Shown: positions 22,436-32,504 of the stretch, piece by piece
Layout of the letters: every line of letters starts with the position of its first letter
How positions within the stretch are numbered: the stretch's first letter is position 1
NCBI GenBank assembly: GCA_963556695.1
Contig: CAUWAG010000012.1
Coordinates: 3,038,001 to 3,102,000 of the forward strand
Source: Anthostomella pinea
Lineage: Eukaryota; Ascomycota; Sordariomycetes; Xylariales; Xylariaceae
Length of the DNA: 64,000 nt
Reading direction: 5' to 3'
Program-made: the position numbers and the translations under genes
The notes under the pieces: generated by a model
Told to the model about the DNA's origin: nothing
The model's input: the letters and a program-made list of their open reading frames with translations, nothing else
Databases searched by the model: none

Positions 22436-23871
22436 GTCCTGAAAAAGAAGTATCTTTTAACAGCTGAGCTCGAGAAGCTCAAGGCGCGAGTCATTGCCAG
22501 AGGATTTACGCAACGCAAAGGGATTGACTACAATGAGACTGCCGCCACAACGGCGAAGGCAGCATCCTGGCGTATCATAATGGCACTCGCGGCCTTATTC
22601 GAGTGGCACATCATACAGGTAGACTTCGTCGCCGCCTATCTCAACGGTGAATTGGAGGAGCGCATATTCATGCGGCAGTTCCCTATGTTCAAAGAATATT
22701 TTAATGCATATCCAGAGGAGAAGGAGAGATACGGCTACCAGGAGGACTCGATAATCGAGCTCTGTAACCCTGGCAGAAAAGAGTTCGCGAGATCCTCAAG
22801 GCGCGAGGCTTCATACCCGTGATTAGTGATGATGACATCTATATCAACAGAAGTACGGGGGATATCATCGCCTCGTATGTGGACGACTTCCTGCTATTCG
22901 GACCCGACCTCCAGTGACTCAAGGATGTCGCCGCCAGTATCAAGGAAGAGGTCCAGATCAAGGATATGGGTGACGCTGATTGGTTTATCAGCGTCAGGAT
23001 AGTCAGGAACGCAGAAGTTGGCGATGTGAGGCTTGACCAGGCGCAATATATAGCGAAGGCACTCAAGTCTATTAGATTTGACAAATCGCAACCAGTTTCT
23101 TCACCGTTTGACCCTATTAGCCAAGAGCACGCCTTCTTAAGGGATCGAATAGATCAAGCAACTAACAAAGAAGTATTCGAATATGCCTCCATGGTTGGTA
23201 AATTGAACTTCCCTGCGTATATAACACGCCCTGATCTCTCGTTTGCAACCTCAACCTGGGTGCAATTCATGAGCAATCTATTGCCAAAGCACTCTATAGC
23301 ACTCAAGCGAGTGGCTAAATACGTCAGAGGCACTGTTAATTGAGGGATACCCTATTGCAAGCTGACGCCGCAGCACGAACACCATCAATATGGTGATTAC
23401 GGACTGTTCGGCGCCTGCGATGCTGGCCTCGCTGGCAACCAGAATGATGCCAAGTCGATCACGTGATACGTGTTCTTCATGGCTGGCACGCCCGTCCTTT
23501 GGCGAATGATCGTTCAGAAGGTTGTCACCAAGGGCTCAACAGAATCAGAGTTCGTTGCCCTCAATGAAGCTGCTGAGGATGCCGCATACATTTGTAACCT
23601 GTTCACAGAGCTTGACTTGATGCCAGAGGGTCCTGTCACGCTGATACAGGACAATACCGGCGCAGAATCTTGGGCGAGGGACCCCAAGATGTCAAAGAAG
23701 CGCCGTCACGTCCGCCTGGCATACAATTATATACGTCAAGAGGTTGACAAAGGCATGATCAAGCTCGAGCATGTGAAGAGCGAAAAGAACCCTGCAGACG
23801 GCTTCACGAAGCCCTTAGGCATCCAGGCATTTGAGGAGTTTGTCGCCTTTTTGCAGATAGAGGATTTCTAA
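22436..23871 (+). pseudogene. Copia reverse transcriptase and RNase H
   Basis: The RT N-terminal region reads ARVIARGFTQRKGIDYNET and VDFVAAYLNGELEE. Around 22765-22785 the usual LYGLKQ segment is missing and the frame shifts, so a small deletion removed part of the palm. The frame then resumes with the catalytic YVDD at 22876-22887. TGA occurs at about 22917, and further stops at 23341-23343 and 23464-23466. RNase H is readable (GCDAGLAG-like, STESEFVALNEAA, NPADGFTKPLG) to TAA at 23869-23871. The family copies element RNA into DNA. Confidence 0.87.
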
Positions 23872-23969
23872 AGACAAAAAGAGAGAAAACACCAGGTTTT
23901 TGGCTATCTACACATCGTGGCAAGGGATATCTGGTCTCATAGCCTCCAGCACACAGCTGGAAGAGGGCG

Positions 23970-24155
23970 TGTGAGCAGAATCCATCTGTGTATGTAAGTA
24001 TGATGAGGCTGCCAGTTGCCGTATCGGGTGACACAGGCTCTGTGGCCCCCATATATAGCGATCGTACACCAGAACAGAGTAGATAGACCTTTTCCTGAAT
24101 ACAATAACGCTGTACCGTTCATCACGCACTCATTGGATCCGGGATATTGCTCTCA
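23970..24155 (+). repeat. 3' LTR of copia element
   Basis: 186 bp. All six differences from the 5' LTR are T or A here against C or G there (five C-to-T, one G-to-A). Confidence 0.93.
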
Positions 24156-24160
24156 TCATA
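24156..24160. repeat. Target-site duplication of copia element (right)
   Basis: tcata, identical to 17890-17894. Confidence 0.92.
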
Positions 24161-24437
24161 TGATTATCTGGTCACCCTGATGGTACACCTGTACACATAG
24201 ATGGGGGCTTCTCCCTCAGAGATCTTCTTCTCTTCTCTTCCCTTTGAATCTAGAACGGTTTGAAATCTCACACTAGTGTACTGAATCATTGTCAGGAAGC
24301 ATGTCCCGGAGACAAAAGAACCATGGATGTACATATACATGGCTCCCACGCCTGACTCGTACTGTAGACCTCTGCAGAACAACATATATCTTACCCCCCC
24401 TATGGTTGGCCTTCTGACAACCATTGTTTATACATGG

Positions 24438-24507
24438 AATAAGCACTCTAGAATAAGAAACAAATATTGCTCATCAAATCGAATCGGCTTGTTCCAAGGT
24501 GCTTATT
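24438..24507. repeat. Small hairpin element, MITE-like, second copy
   Basis: AATAAGCACTCTAGAATAAG (24438-24457) faces CTTGTTCCAAGGTGCTTATT (24488-24507), with 16 of 20 arm positions complementary. TACAT occurs close to both sides (24431-24435 and 24507-24511). The arms match those of the hairpin at 11487-11553. Nothing else is recognised from 24161 to 24612. Confidence 0.5.
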
Positions 24508-24612
24508 ACATTTTACGAATATAGCATTCATGTCGAAAGGTCACAAGAGGCATGCCAAACAGAGACTTATAGTTACGGGGTGACTGTATTATACGTCATC
24601 TAGCTCATAGCC

Positions 24613-24626
24613 TATACCTAGGCACC
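24613..24626. repeat. Target-site duplication of SINE (left)
   Basis: tatacctaggcacc, a perfect 14-mer repeated at 25190-25203. Confidence 0.9.
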
Positions 24627-25189
24627 GGCCATATGGTGCAATGGTCAAATGCGCTTGGTTGTGTTCTCGTTTGTGCGGTGAGCGATGAGAACAAGTGGGT
24701 TCAAATCCTGCTACGGCCCCCTTCTGACCCGGCTTGTACGAGTTGATAACCAGCACACTACAGTGGAGAGGCCCTATTATCGCAGAGCCCAATAGCCAAG
24801 CAGCTTGTCTCCATAATACCCACTCCTGTGAGGTTTTTCCCTTTGTGGTTTCCCTTGCTAGCAGATAACAAATACCTGTTTTATTCACCAATGCGACATA
24901 TATCGGACGGCTACTGGAACGATGTGTACACCAGAAGACTGAGGTCTACTGGGTCGCTTTGTCACTGGACAGGAGGTTTTTCTGACAAAATTATGCTTGG
25001 GTATTGACTAAAAACCATTCAGACACTCCATGTTAGTACCGCTACAGCGAGGATGGGTTTGTGCGCAGACCTGAATATATCTAGACTGACACCTCTACAA
25101 CCTTGCGATGCAATGGCTCTGTGAGGCGTGGTTTACCTTGTTGAGGCACTGCACCCACGATATATAAAATCAATCAATCAATCAATCAA
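24627..25189 (+). mobile_element. tRNA-derived SINE with LINE-A tail
   Basis: The head (24627-24721) is tRNA-like. The acceptor arm GGCCATA pairs with TACGGCC (one A-C mismatch). The A box is TGGTGCAATGG and the B box GGTTCAAATCC. D and T stems form with wobbles, and a 7-bp hairpin TGTTCTC/GAGAACA lies between. The body (24722-25040) is unrelated to anything else here. The last 150 bp (25041-25189) match the 3' UTR of LINE family A (compare 11060-11205), including GGCTCTG-GAGGCGTGGTTT, and end in five TCAA units. A perfect 14-bp target duplication flanks the whole. A Pol III-transcribed SINE moved by the LINE-A enzyme is the natural reading. Confidence 0.88.
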
Positions 25190-25203
25190 TATACCTAGGC
25201 ACC
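25190..25203. repeat. Target-site duplication of SINE (right)
   Basis: tatacctaggcacc, identical to 24613-24626. Confidence 0.9.
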
Positions 25204-25434
25204 ATGAGAACTCGTGAGAGGTAAAGTAAAGGCATGAGCACATCATATAATGTATTGGTAACCAAAGTCAACCGTAATATTGTGTAACATCATAAGCCGT
25301 GATATAACAAAGTAATGACATATATTGTGTATGAGACTATGTGAGATTTCAAAGTGTTCTATGAAGGAGAGGAATCCTAGCTACTCTGGAGCGGCCAGAA
25401 TAGCCCTATATATATCCAAGATACTAAAGGAAAG
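25204..25434. other. Unique spacer between SINE and LINE-A copy 2
   Basis: No gene or repeat recognised. Confidence 0.4.
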
Positions 25435-25449
25435 GATATGTAGCCTTAT
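25435..25449. repeat. Target-site duplication of LINE-A copy 2 (left)
   Basis: gatatgtagccttat. The partner at 27628-27642 is gatacgtggccttat. The two differences are both transitions (C/T and G/A). Confidence 0.8.
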
Positions 25450-26001
25450 GATTGATTGATTGATTGTATTTAACGTGGGGGGTAGCTCCTCAGTAGTGCA
25501 AACCACGCCTCCCAAAGCCTCTGTATCGCAGGGTTGTGGAGGTCTCAAGATAATAAGTACAGTCAGTCCCGCTCACGGGCCCATCCCCGTTGTTGCGGCG
25601 GTATGACCTTGGGGTCATCCATCTGGTCCTTCAAGACAAGCTATTTATCGGGGGCAGATTGTTGAAAAGAACTTGCTCTTCTCCACAAATTTTGCCCATT
25701 CTGTGCTCCTCTTCCCTAAGTATTGTAAACAAGCTGTCTTAGGCGAGTACCTAGGCAATAGCCAGTTTTTCCCCAGCCTCTTACAAAAGAAAATGTGTTG
25801 TGGTGTTTTCTTCTCACCACAGCTGTAGTGATCATTCGAGTCTGTATGCCCAAAGCGTTCATGGTATCTAGCAAAGTCGCCATGTCCAGATCTGGCCGCT
25901 AGAAGTCTGTGTAGAGTGCTCCTCTTAAAGGATATGAGGCCTCTTTCAGTTACTGTATGTGAGTATACTTCTTGATACTTAGATTCTGATTGGTCTTTCC
26001 A

Positions 26002-26463
26002 TCATTGGTTGAATTCTTTCTTGCCCTTTCTCTTGAGATCTCTCTTGACCCAAGAGATTGTAGGGAGGTTTGTTGTGTCTATTTCTAGCATAGCACCTTC
26101 TTTTGTTAATATATCAGCAGCTTCGTTATCATCAATATCTCTGTGTCCAGGAATCCATTTGACGATCACTCCAGGAGTGTGTGCTGTGGCAAGTTCTTGA
26201 AATCGTAGAAAAATATTCTGTGATGTCTCGGGTGGAGTCCCATTAAGCCTATCTACCACTGACGTATTGTCCAGGCAGACATATAACTGTTTTCTGTGTC
26301 CAATTGCCCTGGCTGCTGCAAGACCTTGGAGAGCACCATGGACTTCAGCATCTACTACTTCTGCTTGGAGAAGTCTGCCCTTTCCCCGGTATACTTCTTG
26401 TGTAGTGCCGCCTTTCCTGATAGTATAACCCCATCCAGTGCGGGTTGTGCCTTGGTCGTCCAA
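26002..26463 (-). pseudogene. LINE-A RNase H domain
   Basis: This is a 153-codon open segment with RNase H features. Asp/Glu-containing strands include GWGYTIRK, EVVDAEVHGALQGL (first acidic cluster), LYVCLDNTSVV (catalytic Asp) and WIPGHRDIDDNEAADIL (last catalytic Asp region). It removes the RNA from RNA:DNA hybrids during LINE retrotransposition. It is the best-preserved part of the copy, and also occurs at 10313-10640 on the plus strand. Confidence 0.85.
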
Positions 26464-27088
26464 CTATGATCCATCTGAATAGATGACAAGGTCAGTGTTC
26501 ATGTTTCTCTCCTGTAGCCATTGCTTGAAGAGCTCTGTTTTTTGTCTTTGTCTTTGTCTTTACGGATTGGTGGCTTCTTCCATAATGGCCTGGTAAGTGT
26601 TGGTCTCTGGAAGTCAGGGACTAGCTGAAAGCTCCTTTGTAGCCTTGTTGGATTCTTGCGAGCTTGTATTTGGAGCCTGCCAACAAGAGGGTGTCTCTGG
26701 TCTATTCGTCCTAGTCGGAGGCCGTGACATCGTCTTATTGACTCTGCAAGAACTCCTGCTGGGGGAATCTGCGATTCAAAGTGTAGGATATGTCCAGGGT
26801 GTGTTTTCCAGACTGGCAAGATAGCCCTGATCGCTGTTCGTAGTACGGCATTTATTGTTCCAAGAAGCCCCTTAATGCGACATGCTGATATCCCACCTAA
26901 GCTCCTGACTTTCTTAATTCTTGGGTACCAGGCCTCTAGGCCGTGTGTAAGAATAGGAATAACACAAGCTTTCACAGCCCTCTTGGTTAACTTTACTGGA
27001 AGTCCTTTGACTGTGTTGCATAGTCCTCGAAGGTGATTTGCTACCTTATTAGCTTTCTTGGCCCAGTAGGAAACGTGATTTTTGAAGT

Positions 27089-27502
27089 TTAGTTTCTATC
27101 CAGAAAGACACCCAGCCATCGTATGGAGTTCTTTGCTGGTTTGTTCATTGTCCCGTGACGGACTGGAGGGTTGTCTGAGTTCTTTTTCTTTAAGAAGTGC
27201 ATGATCTCAGTTTTGTCAGGGTCAAATTCAATAGCGTTGTTATGTCCCAATTGACTGAGCAAGTAAAGATTTTCAGAAGCCTCTTTAGCTGTTTCCTTAA
27301 GGTTCTTTCCAATGCAGAGAGTTGCTAGGTTGTCTGCATATCTAAAGTGTCTCTTTTTCATACCAAGTCGGGCATAGATTGGCTCTGTATACAGCATATA
27401 AAGGATTGGAGAGGCTGGTGAGCCTTGTGGTAGCCCATAAGTGAGAGCTTTAATATTGGTCACAATACCTTCAAACCGAACCCTTGCGGACCGCTCGGAC
27501 AT
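27089..27502 (-). pseudogene. LINE-A reverse transcriptase fragment
   Basis: It covers the RT palm. GLPQGSPASPILYMLYTEP is motif B, RYADNLATLCIG carries the mutated active site, and EIMHF with RWLGVFLD are the D and E motifs. Upstream of 27502 the frame continues past one TAG into the FDAAL motif. The element is truncated at 27627, before the remaining RT motifs. Confidence 0.85.
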
Positions 27503-27627
27503 GAATGACTGGACCCATCTTATGCGAAAGCCCGGCTAGCCCTGTTCTCTCATGCGAACCACCAGCCGTCCTATTAGAGCAGCATCAAAGGCCCCTTTCA
27601 CATCTGACGTGACTACTGTTGCAACGA

Positions 27628-27642
27628 GATACGTGGCCTTAT
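27628..27642. repeat. Target-site duplication of LINE-A copy 2 (right)
   Basis: gatacgtggccttat. It also forms one arm of a 10-bp perfect inverted repeat (ATACGTGGCC / GGCCACGTAT) in the empty site. Confidence 0.8.
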
Positions 27643-27754
27643 ATTGGCCACGTATGTGACAGAGTCACAAATGGGGATGGTGATCTTGAAGGATGACTAT
27701 GGATGGGCTAACGTAGCCCAGAATCCAACAGACCATAGTTGGTATAGCCAAGAA

Positions 27755-27890
27755 TATGAGTACCGACATGATGATCGACATGATCATTATCGACATGATC
27801 ATCATTGGATTGCGACATGATCATTATCGACATGATCATCATTGGCATGCGACATTGTCATCAACATGAATACCGACATGAGTATTGACA
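27755..27890. repeat. Degenerate minisatellite, CGACATGATCATYAT-type unit
   Basis: About eight imperfect repeats of a 13-17 bp unit built on cgacatgatcat, spread over 135 bp. The rest of 27643-28179 holds no recognised gene. Confidence 0.75.
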
Positions 27891-28671
27891 GAGTCAGAGA
27901 GGTGAGGTAGATACCAGCATAATTTGAGATAATGCTCACCACTTGCTTGTCGGTCTTGAGCGTTGGCCCTGTCTTTGTCGTTTGCCCTATTGCCTTTGGT
28001 CGCCACTTTTCCTGCTTGTTTTCTCTACGAAGACTTGTTTGGTGGTGAGGGATAAACGTTGCAACTCCTCGTCTTGATCTTGATCAAAAGCAGTCATTCT
28101 CGCGACTTGTAGCAGCATCGAAATTGGTTTCAACATATGAGTCCTGGTGGCATTCTCGTAATTGATGGTCCTCTCGGCCTTGTTGTTGTTGTTGTTGTAA
28201 CTTTTAACGCCAGGGGGCCTGCCGTATGGCGGCGGCCCTGGGCCTCCAAAAGGGCGCGCGGGCGTGCTAGTCTAGGTCCCATACTATATATATACATACA
28301 GCTGCCCAGCTAGCAGATCTCGTCCGTAAACAGCCACTGTATCTAAACAGCGGTTCCCATCGTGTCCCCCCTCTTCCGGGTAAGGGATAGTGCCGACGTC
28401 GTTCCCAATGCTCAGTTTCATAGCATATCCCCAAATTTAAATAGCTTGATTCGCGCTTTAAGGTAAGTTCTGCGGAGTTGGTGCTCCTGCTACACATGAA
28501 AGTGCACCACAAAGGAAAGATATTTAAAGTAGATACCACGAACGCCGCCCAAACAAAAAGAAAACCTATTGCTCTCAGTAACAAGGGCAGATGCCACTAT
28601 AGGATTTTGTGGCCACGAGTAATTCACGGTAACCTGTAAGAGTGTCCATAATGTCACGCAAGTAGCGCTGT

Positions 28672-29003
28672 TGTCAGATAAAACAGATAAGATCATCGTG
28701 CGCAGAATGACTGTACACCTTACCGTTTTGGTCTAGGGGTAAAATCCAACAATTAAGAGTCTCATCGCTTGACGAGCTAGCTGCGCACGGCGCAAGCCAA
28801 TGGTTCCACTAGACCCAGCTTTTAGAAAAGGCGCGAGTTCGATTCCCGTAGAGGTCCAATAGCGACGAACAGAAGAAAAGTCCAGCTTACCTCCGAAGTC
28901 ATCGCAGCCAAGCTGAGGGGGTGTGTCAGATAAAACAGATAAGATCATCGTGCGCAGAATGACTGTACACCTTACCGTTTTGGTCTAGGGGTAAAATCTA
29001 ACA
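28672..29003. mobile_element. TRIM-like element with 80-bp terminal repeats
   Basis: An 80-bp sequence starting TGTCAGAT and ending TAACA/CAACA occurs at 28672-28751 and 28924-29003 in direct orientation with one C/T difference. The 172-bp interior ends in the purine tract GAGGGGGTG just before the second repeat. The flanks gctgt (28667-28671) and actgt (29004-29008) fit a 5-bp target duplication with one G/A change. The repeat carries a tRNA A-box-like TGGTCTAGGGG, and the interior a B-box-like GTTCGATTCC, so a tRNA or SINE origin of part of the sequence is also possible. Confidence 0.6.
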
Positions 29004-29089
29004 ACTGTCGTTCCGGTCTGATAGGTCACCAGGAGGGGCGTAAGGGCCATTTCTTGCACTGCTTCATAGATTTCTGGCAGTGGACGATG

Positions 29090-29301
29090 TGTGACGGCCT
29101 ACACGGACCTTCCCACATGACAAGCCAATACTTCCCAATAAGCGAAGGATCTGAACAGAGGATCCCCTTAAAGGGGCAACCTCCCACTGTACCTATCTCT
29201 CTCTCTCTTCCTTTCTTCTCTAGTCTTGATATTCTCATCAATAGAGTAATAGCTGCTTGCTGCCGGCCATGTCCCAGCTCCTCAGTACGCTCGCTGTGAC
29301 A
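29090..29301 (+). repeat. Solo LTR of the gypsy family
   Basis: 212 bp, TGTGACGGCC...GCTGTGACA, same family as 5318-5529. Flanks: cgatg (29085-29089) and caatg (29302-29306), a 5-bp duplication with one G-to-A difference. It carries the intact CTAGTCTTGATATT motif (29220-29233) used for self-priming. Confidence 0.9.
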
Positions 29302-29305
29302 CAAT

Positions 29306-30148
29306 GTCCTCTGGGGCTTTTGCTCTCCCGCAAGAGCATTCACAGATAGCGTCTTGGTGTCCAAACTTGTCGTGATACCAGGCAAAGTCACCGCGCCCTG
29401 TACGGGTGGCAAGATAGTGATGTAATGCTGGCCTTATAAGCACCTGTAGCTCCTCGTGACAACGCAGGTGATAACCCAGGTTCCAGTCCTTGTAGCGAGA
29501 CGATAGTGTTGCTTGTGCCTTGTCCCACCATTTCTCACGAGCTGCAGCTCCCTTTATTTGCGCTATGGACTTAATACCGTAAGCTGTGGGCGTACAGTCG
29601 CTATTGATGACAGGCAGCTTGGAGCCGTCCTTAGCCAGCTTGTCTGCAAGCTCGTTGCCTTGGACGTTGCAGTGGCCGGGACACCACTTGACACTAACGT
29701 CCCAGATTTCCGCCGCTGCGTAGAATTTTAGATAGGCCCACTGACAAGAGACCGCGGCGTTGCTGCGGAGTCCCCAGATCGCTCTTGTATTATCTACGCA
29801 TACCCAGATCCGGTGCTGGCTCAGCTCCGGAGGGGCCTTGATCACGTACTAGAGCCCTTTTTATGCTCCTACTACTTCTGCATCGAATATGATGGAGCAC
29901 GGGTATATGCGGCCCTTATTTGAGGCAAGGAGTTGCCCGCCTTAATAGACCGCATAGCCGTATCCTACGCATGTTCTGTCTTTTGATCTGTCCGAGAACA
30001 CCACTATATCCTTTTGGGGCAGTGTTTGAAACCATGCTTTAAAGGACTCTGCCGCCTGCTCTTTGGTTTGACCCCTTGTTAGGTCAGCGCTGTAGCCCCT
30101 TGTGAATCTTGGTGGCACCAATAAGGGCTGTTGCACTGGGAGTAGCAT
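29306..30148 (-). pseudogene. LINE-B RNase H and C-terminal zinc motif
   Basis: RNase H motifs: VVFSDRSKDRTCVGYGYAVY (30010-29942), IFDAEVVGA, VCVDNTRAIWGLR and WCPGHCNVQGNELADKLAKDG. Then comes the C-terminal CxCxC region. A TAG near 29942 and others near 29850 break the frame. The solo LTR at 29090-29301 cuts the zinc motif between EDI and HCQK. Confidence 0.85.
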
Positions 30149-30715
30149 GCGTGCTACTACCTGGACTTTGGTCTTTAGTCTTTCAAATCCACCTGCACCC
30201 CGGCCTTGTGTGGTGACCGGTAAGTCGATCCACCTCGTGAGAGGGTATAGCTTGTCTACAGTCCAACACCTGTATGCAAAGCGCCACAGGGCCTGGTCCA
30301 GAGCTGTCTCCGCTGTTGGGAGTCCGGCGTCTCTGTAAACCGTGTAGGTGGGGGTGGTGCGCTATACAGGAAGCACTGCATGCGTTGCCATGGTGAGGGC
30401 TCGCTGTATCATGGCAATGTGCCCTCCCACACGGGCACTAATTTCCGACTTTTCTGCAAAAGAAACGTTATTTGTGGGCTTTTTCCGCCCGCCGTACCAT
30501 GCCTGCATGCCATATAGCGCTATTGCAATGATACAGGTAATCACAGCCTTTCGTAGCCCAGACGCTGGTAGTCCGTTTTTTGTGTTAGTTAGGTTGTGTA
30601 TGTGCCTGCAAAGTTGCATTGTCTTGTACACACATTTAGCAACATGTCTTTTTAGGGTAAACTTCCGGTTAAATCACATCCCTAGCCACTGTAGTGCCTG
30701 TTCTTTCTCGCTGCC

Positions 30716-32306
30716 TTACGGCTCTTGTACGGGGTAGATAGTAAGTCTTTCGCCTATTATTATAGGAGGATTGGTATTTTCTTGGCCCCTAGTAATGTAA
30801 AGTAGTTCATACTTCTTAGGGGCAAGGAACACCTTGTTCTCATCTCCCCATTGTAAGACCTGCTTGAGGTCGTCGGCTAAGAGGTCCACGTTGTGTTGCA
30901 ACAACTTAGACACCTTGTAGAGTGCTATATCGTCAGTATACCCAAAGCGTAGGTCTGGATCCTGCTATAGTAGCTCAGCCAGGTATAGCATGTAGAGTAC
31001 CGGTGACCATGGTGAGCCCTGGGGGGTGCCGCAATGCACTTCCCCAAAGTTCGTAGATGTTTGTTCTAGGCGTACCTTGGCACGCTGTTTTTTTAGAAAA
31101 AACTGCACCAGTTCTAGACAGTCTATTGGCCAGCCCTGCTTTCTTATCCGCAGCAATAGACGTCTCATTAACAGGGCGTCAAACGTACCCTGTACATTGA
31201 GTGTAGCCATTGAGACCTTGAGACCCTTGGCCAGTGCAGCCTCCACGTTGTGGGTAAAAGAGGCCACCAGGTCCATGCATGCTCTTTTTGGGAGAGCGCT
31301 GTCGTGTTGTGAGCTGAACTGTCACGGCGAGCGTACTGAGGAGCTGGGACATGGCCGGCAGCATGCAGCTATTACTCTATTGACGAGAATATCAAGACTA
31401 GAGAGGAAAGAAAGAGAGAGAGAGATAGGTACAGTGGGAGGTTGCCCCTTTAAGGGGATCCTCTGGTCAGATCCTTCCCCTATTAGGAAGTATCCACTTG
31501 TCATGTGGGAAGGTCTGTGCAGGCCGTCACATGAACAGTCCTTGTGAAAGCGCTGTTTAGGTCATCCTCTTGGCTAACATCCGTTCCAGGCCCTTGCTCA
31601 GGCAAGAGAGAAGTGCGATTGGTCTCCAAGACCGCGTCGAGGAGCGGTCCTTCTTCCCCGCCTTAGGTATCATTGATAAATCTGTATCCCGTCAGGTTGT
31701 AGGGTAATGGCGCAGTTAAAGGCACTTCTTAAAGACCTCGTATATAGCGTTCTTGATATGCTCCCAGCACGCCTTGAGCAGGCGTACCGTGATGCTGTCT
31801 ACACCAGGGGATATACTAGGTACCCCTATTATATACTGCTCAACTTCCTCCATTATAGCCGACGTTTCTAAGTAGAGCTTTGCCTCCGACTCTCGCCAGC
31901 CTTCTAGAGGATCATAGTCCAGGTCGTCTGTGCTCGAGAAGCAGCCCAAGATCTCTTCTTGTAGTACTTCTGCCTTTTCCTCGGTAGATTCTACCACTCG
32001 ATCACCCACTTTGAGCGGCGGGGACTTGAGCCATAGACCTAGCTTGTGCCAGGTGATAACCTTGTATAGAGCTTTGTCGGTATTGGCCAAGTTGATGATC
32101 TTTTTCTAGTATTCCTATTTGGCCTTACGTACCACTACAAGGAAATAATGATGCTCTTTTGTGAATTCCTGCTGCTCTAGGCGCCCAATGGCCTTAAACG
32201 CTCTGTAGACGTCGTAGGCAGCTTTGTATTTGTCAGTCCACCAGGGGGCTGTGTGTCCTCTGTTAGAAGCCGGTTTACCCCCCGCTAGAAGCGCCGACCG
32301 TATCAC
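30716..32306 (-). pseudogene. LINE-B reverse transcriptase, interrupted by solo LTR
   Basis: The N-terminal part reads APWWTDKYKAAYDVYRAFKA, then VPSISPGVDSITVRLLKACW. SWRPIALLSCLSKGLERMLAKR comes just before the LTR at 31531-31320. After the LTR, ALPKRACMDLVASFTHNVE resumes, then TPQGSPWSPVLYMLYLAELL and GYTDDIALYKVSKLL (active site, Ala to Thr). The ordered RT motifs on both sides of the LTR show it landed in a once-continuous frame. Confidence 0.87.
31320..31531 (-). repeat. Solo LTR of the gypsy family
   Basis: 212 bp in the opposite orientation to 29090-29301. Perfect 5-bp target duplication tgaac (31315-31319 and 31532-31536). It interrupts the LINE-B reverse transcriptase. Confidence 0.93.
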
Positions 32307-32504
32307 TTCAGTAAGTTTGGCTATGTAGTCGTCCAGGCTTTATTTGGACTGGATGTCTTTTGTGTCTGGCATTGTTGCCATCCCAGTAGTTACAAGCGCT
32401 GAGAAGCGCGGTAAATCCTCTTCACTGACCTTATGATGAAATTGTTCCAAGGCCTCTTTGCCTCTACCTGGTATTATTGTTAACATAGTCTTGTGGTCTG
32501 ACCT

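Larger units (their letters stand above)
17895..24155 (+). mobile_element. Ty1/copia LTR retrotransposon, full length, inactive
   Basis: 186-bp LTRs at 17895-18080 and 23970-24155, flanked by the 5-bp duplication tcata (17890-17894 and 24156-24160). The PBS TGGTAGCATC follows the 5' LTR and fits the 3' end of initiator-Met tRNA over its first seven bases. The purine tract AAGAGGGCG precedes the 3' LTR. Order: gag, zinc knuckle, protease, integrase, reverse transcriptase, RNase H. This is the copia order. Multiple stops (TAG/TGA from CAG/CGA), a frameshift in RT and a mutated integrase active site make it non-functional. Only six LTR differences suggest a fairly recent insertion. Confidence 0.95.
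25450..27627 (-). mobile_element. 5'-truncated Tad-like LINE, family A copy 2
   Basis: On the minus strand from 27627 the frame enters in the middle of RT (TSDVKGAFDAALIGRLVV). It continues through GLPQGSPASPILYML and the active-site RYADN (27329-27340; YADD expected, one G-to-A change). Next come a thumb/linker (26975-26499), RNase H (26463-26002, with VCLDNTSVVDRLNG and WIPGHRDIDDNEAAD), and the C-terminal zinc motif C-x-EKKTPQHIFFC (near 25810). The 3' UTR ends in (TCAA)n at 25450-25467. Frames are broken by stops near 27535, 27085 and in the linker. ORF1 and endonuclease are absent, as usual for aborted reverse transcription. Confidence 0.92.

Noticed and set aside
28725..28860. Functional tRNA gene (A box TGGTCTAGGGG, B box GTTCGATTCC)
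   Set aside because: The boxes are about 110 bp apart, the acceptor ends do not pair, and the A box lies inside the duplicated 80-bp repeat.
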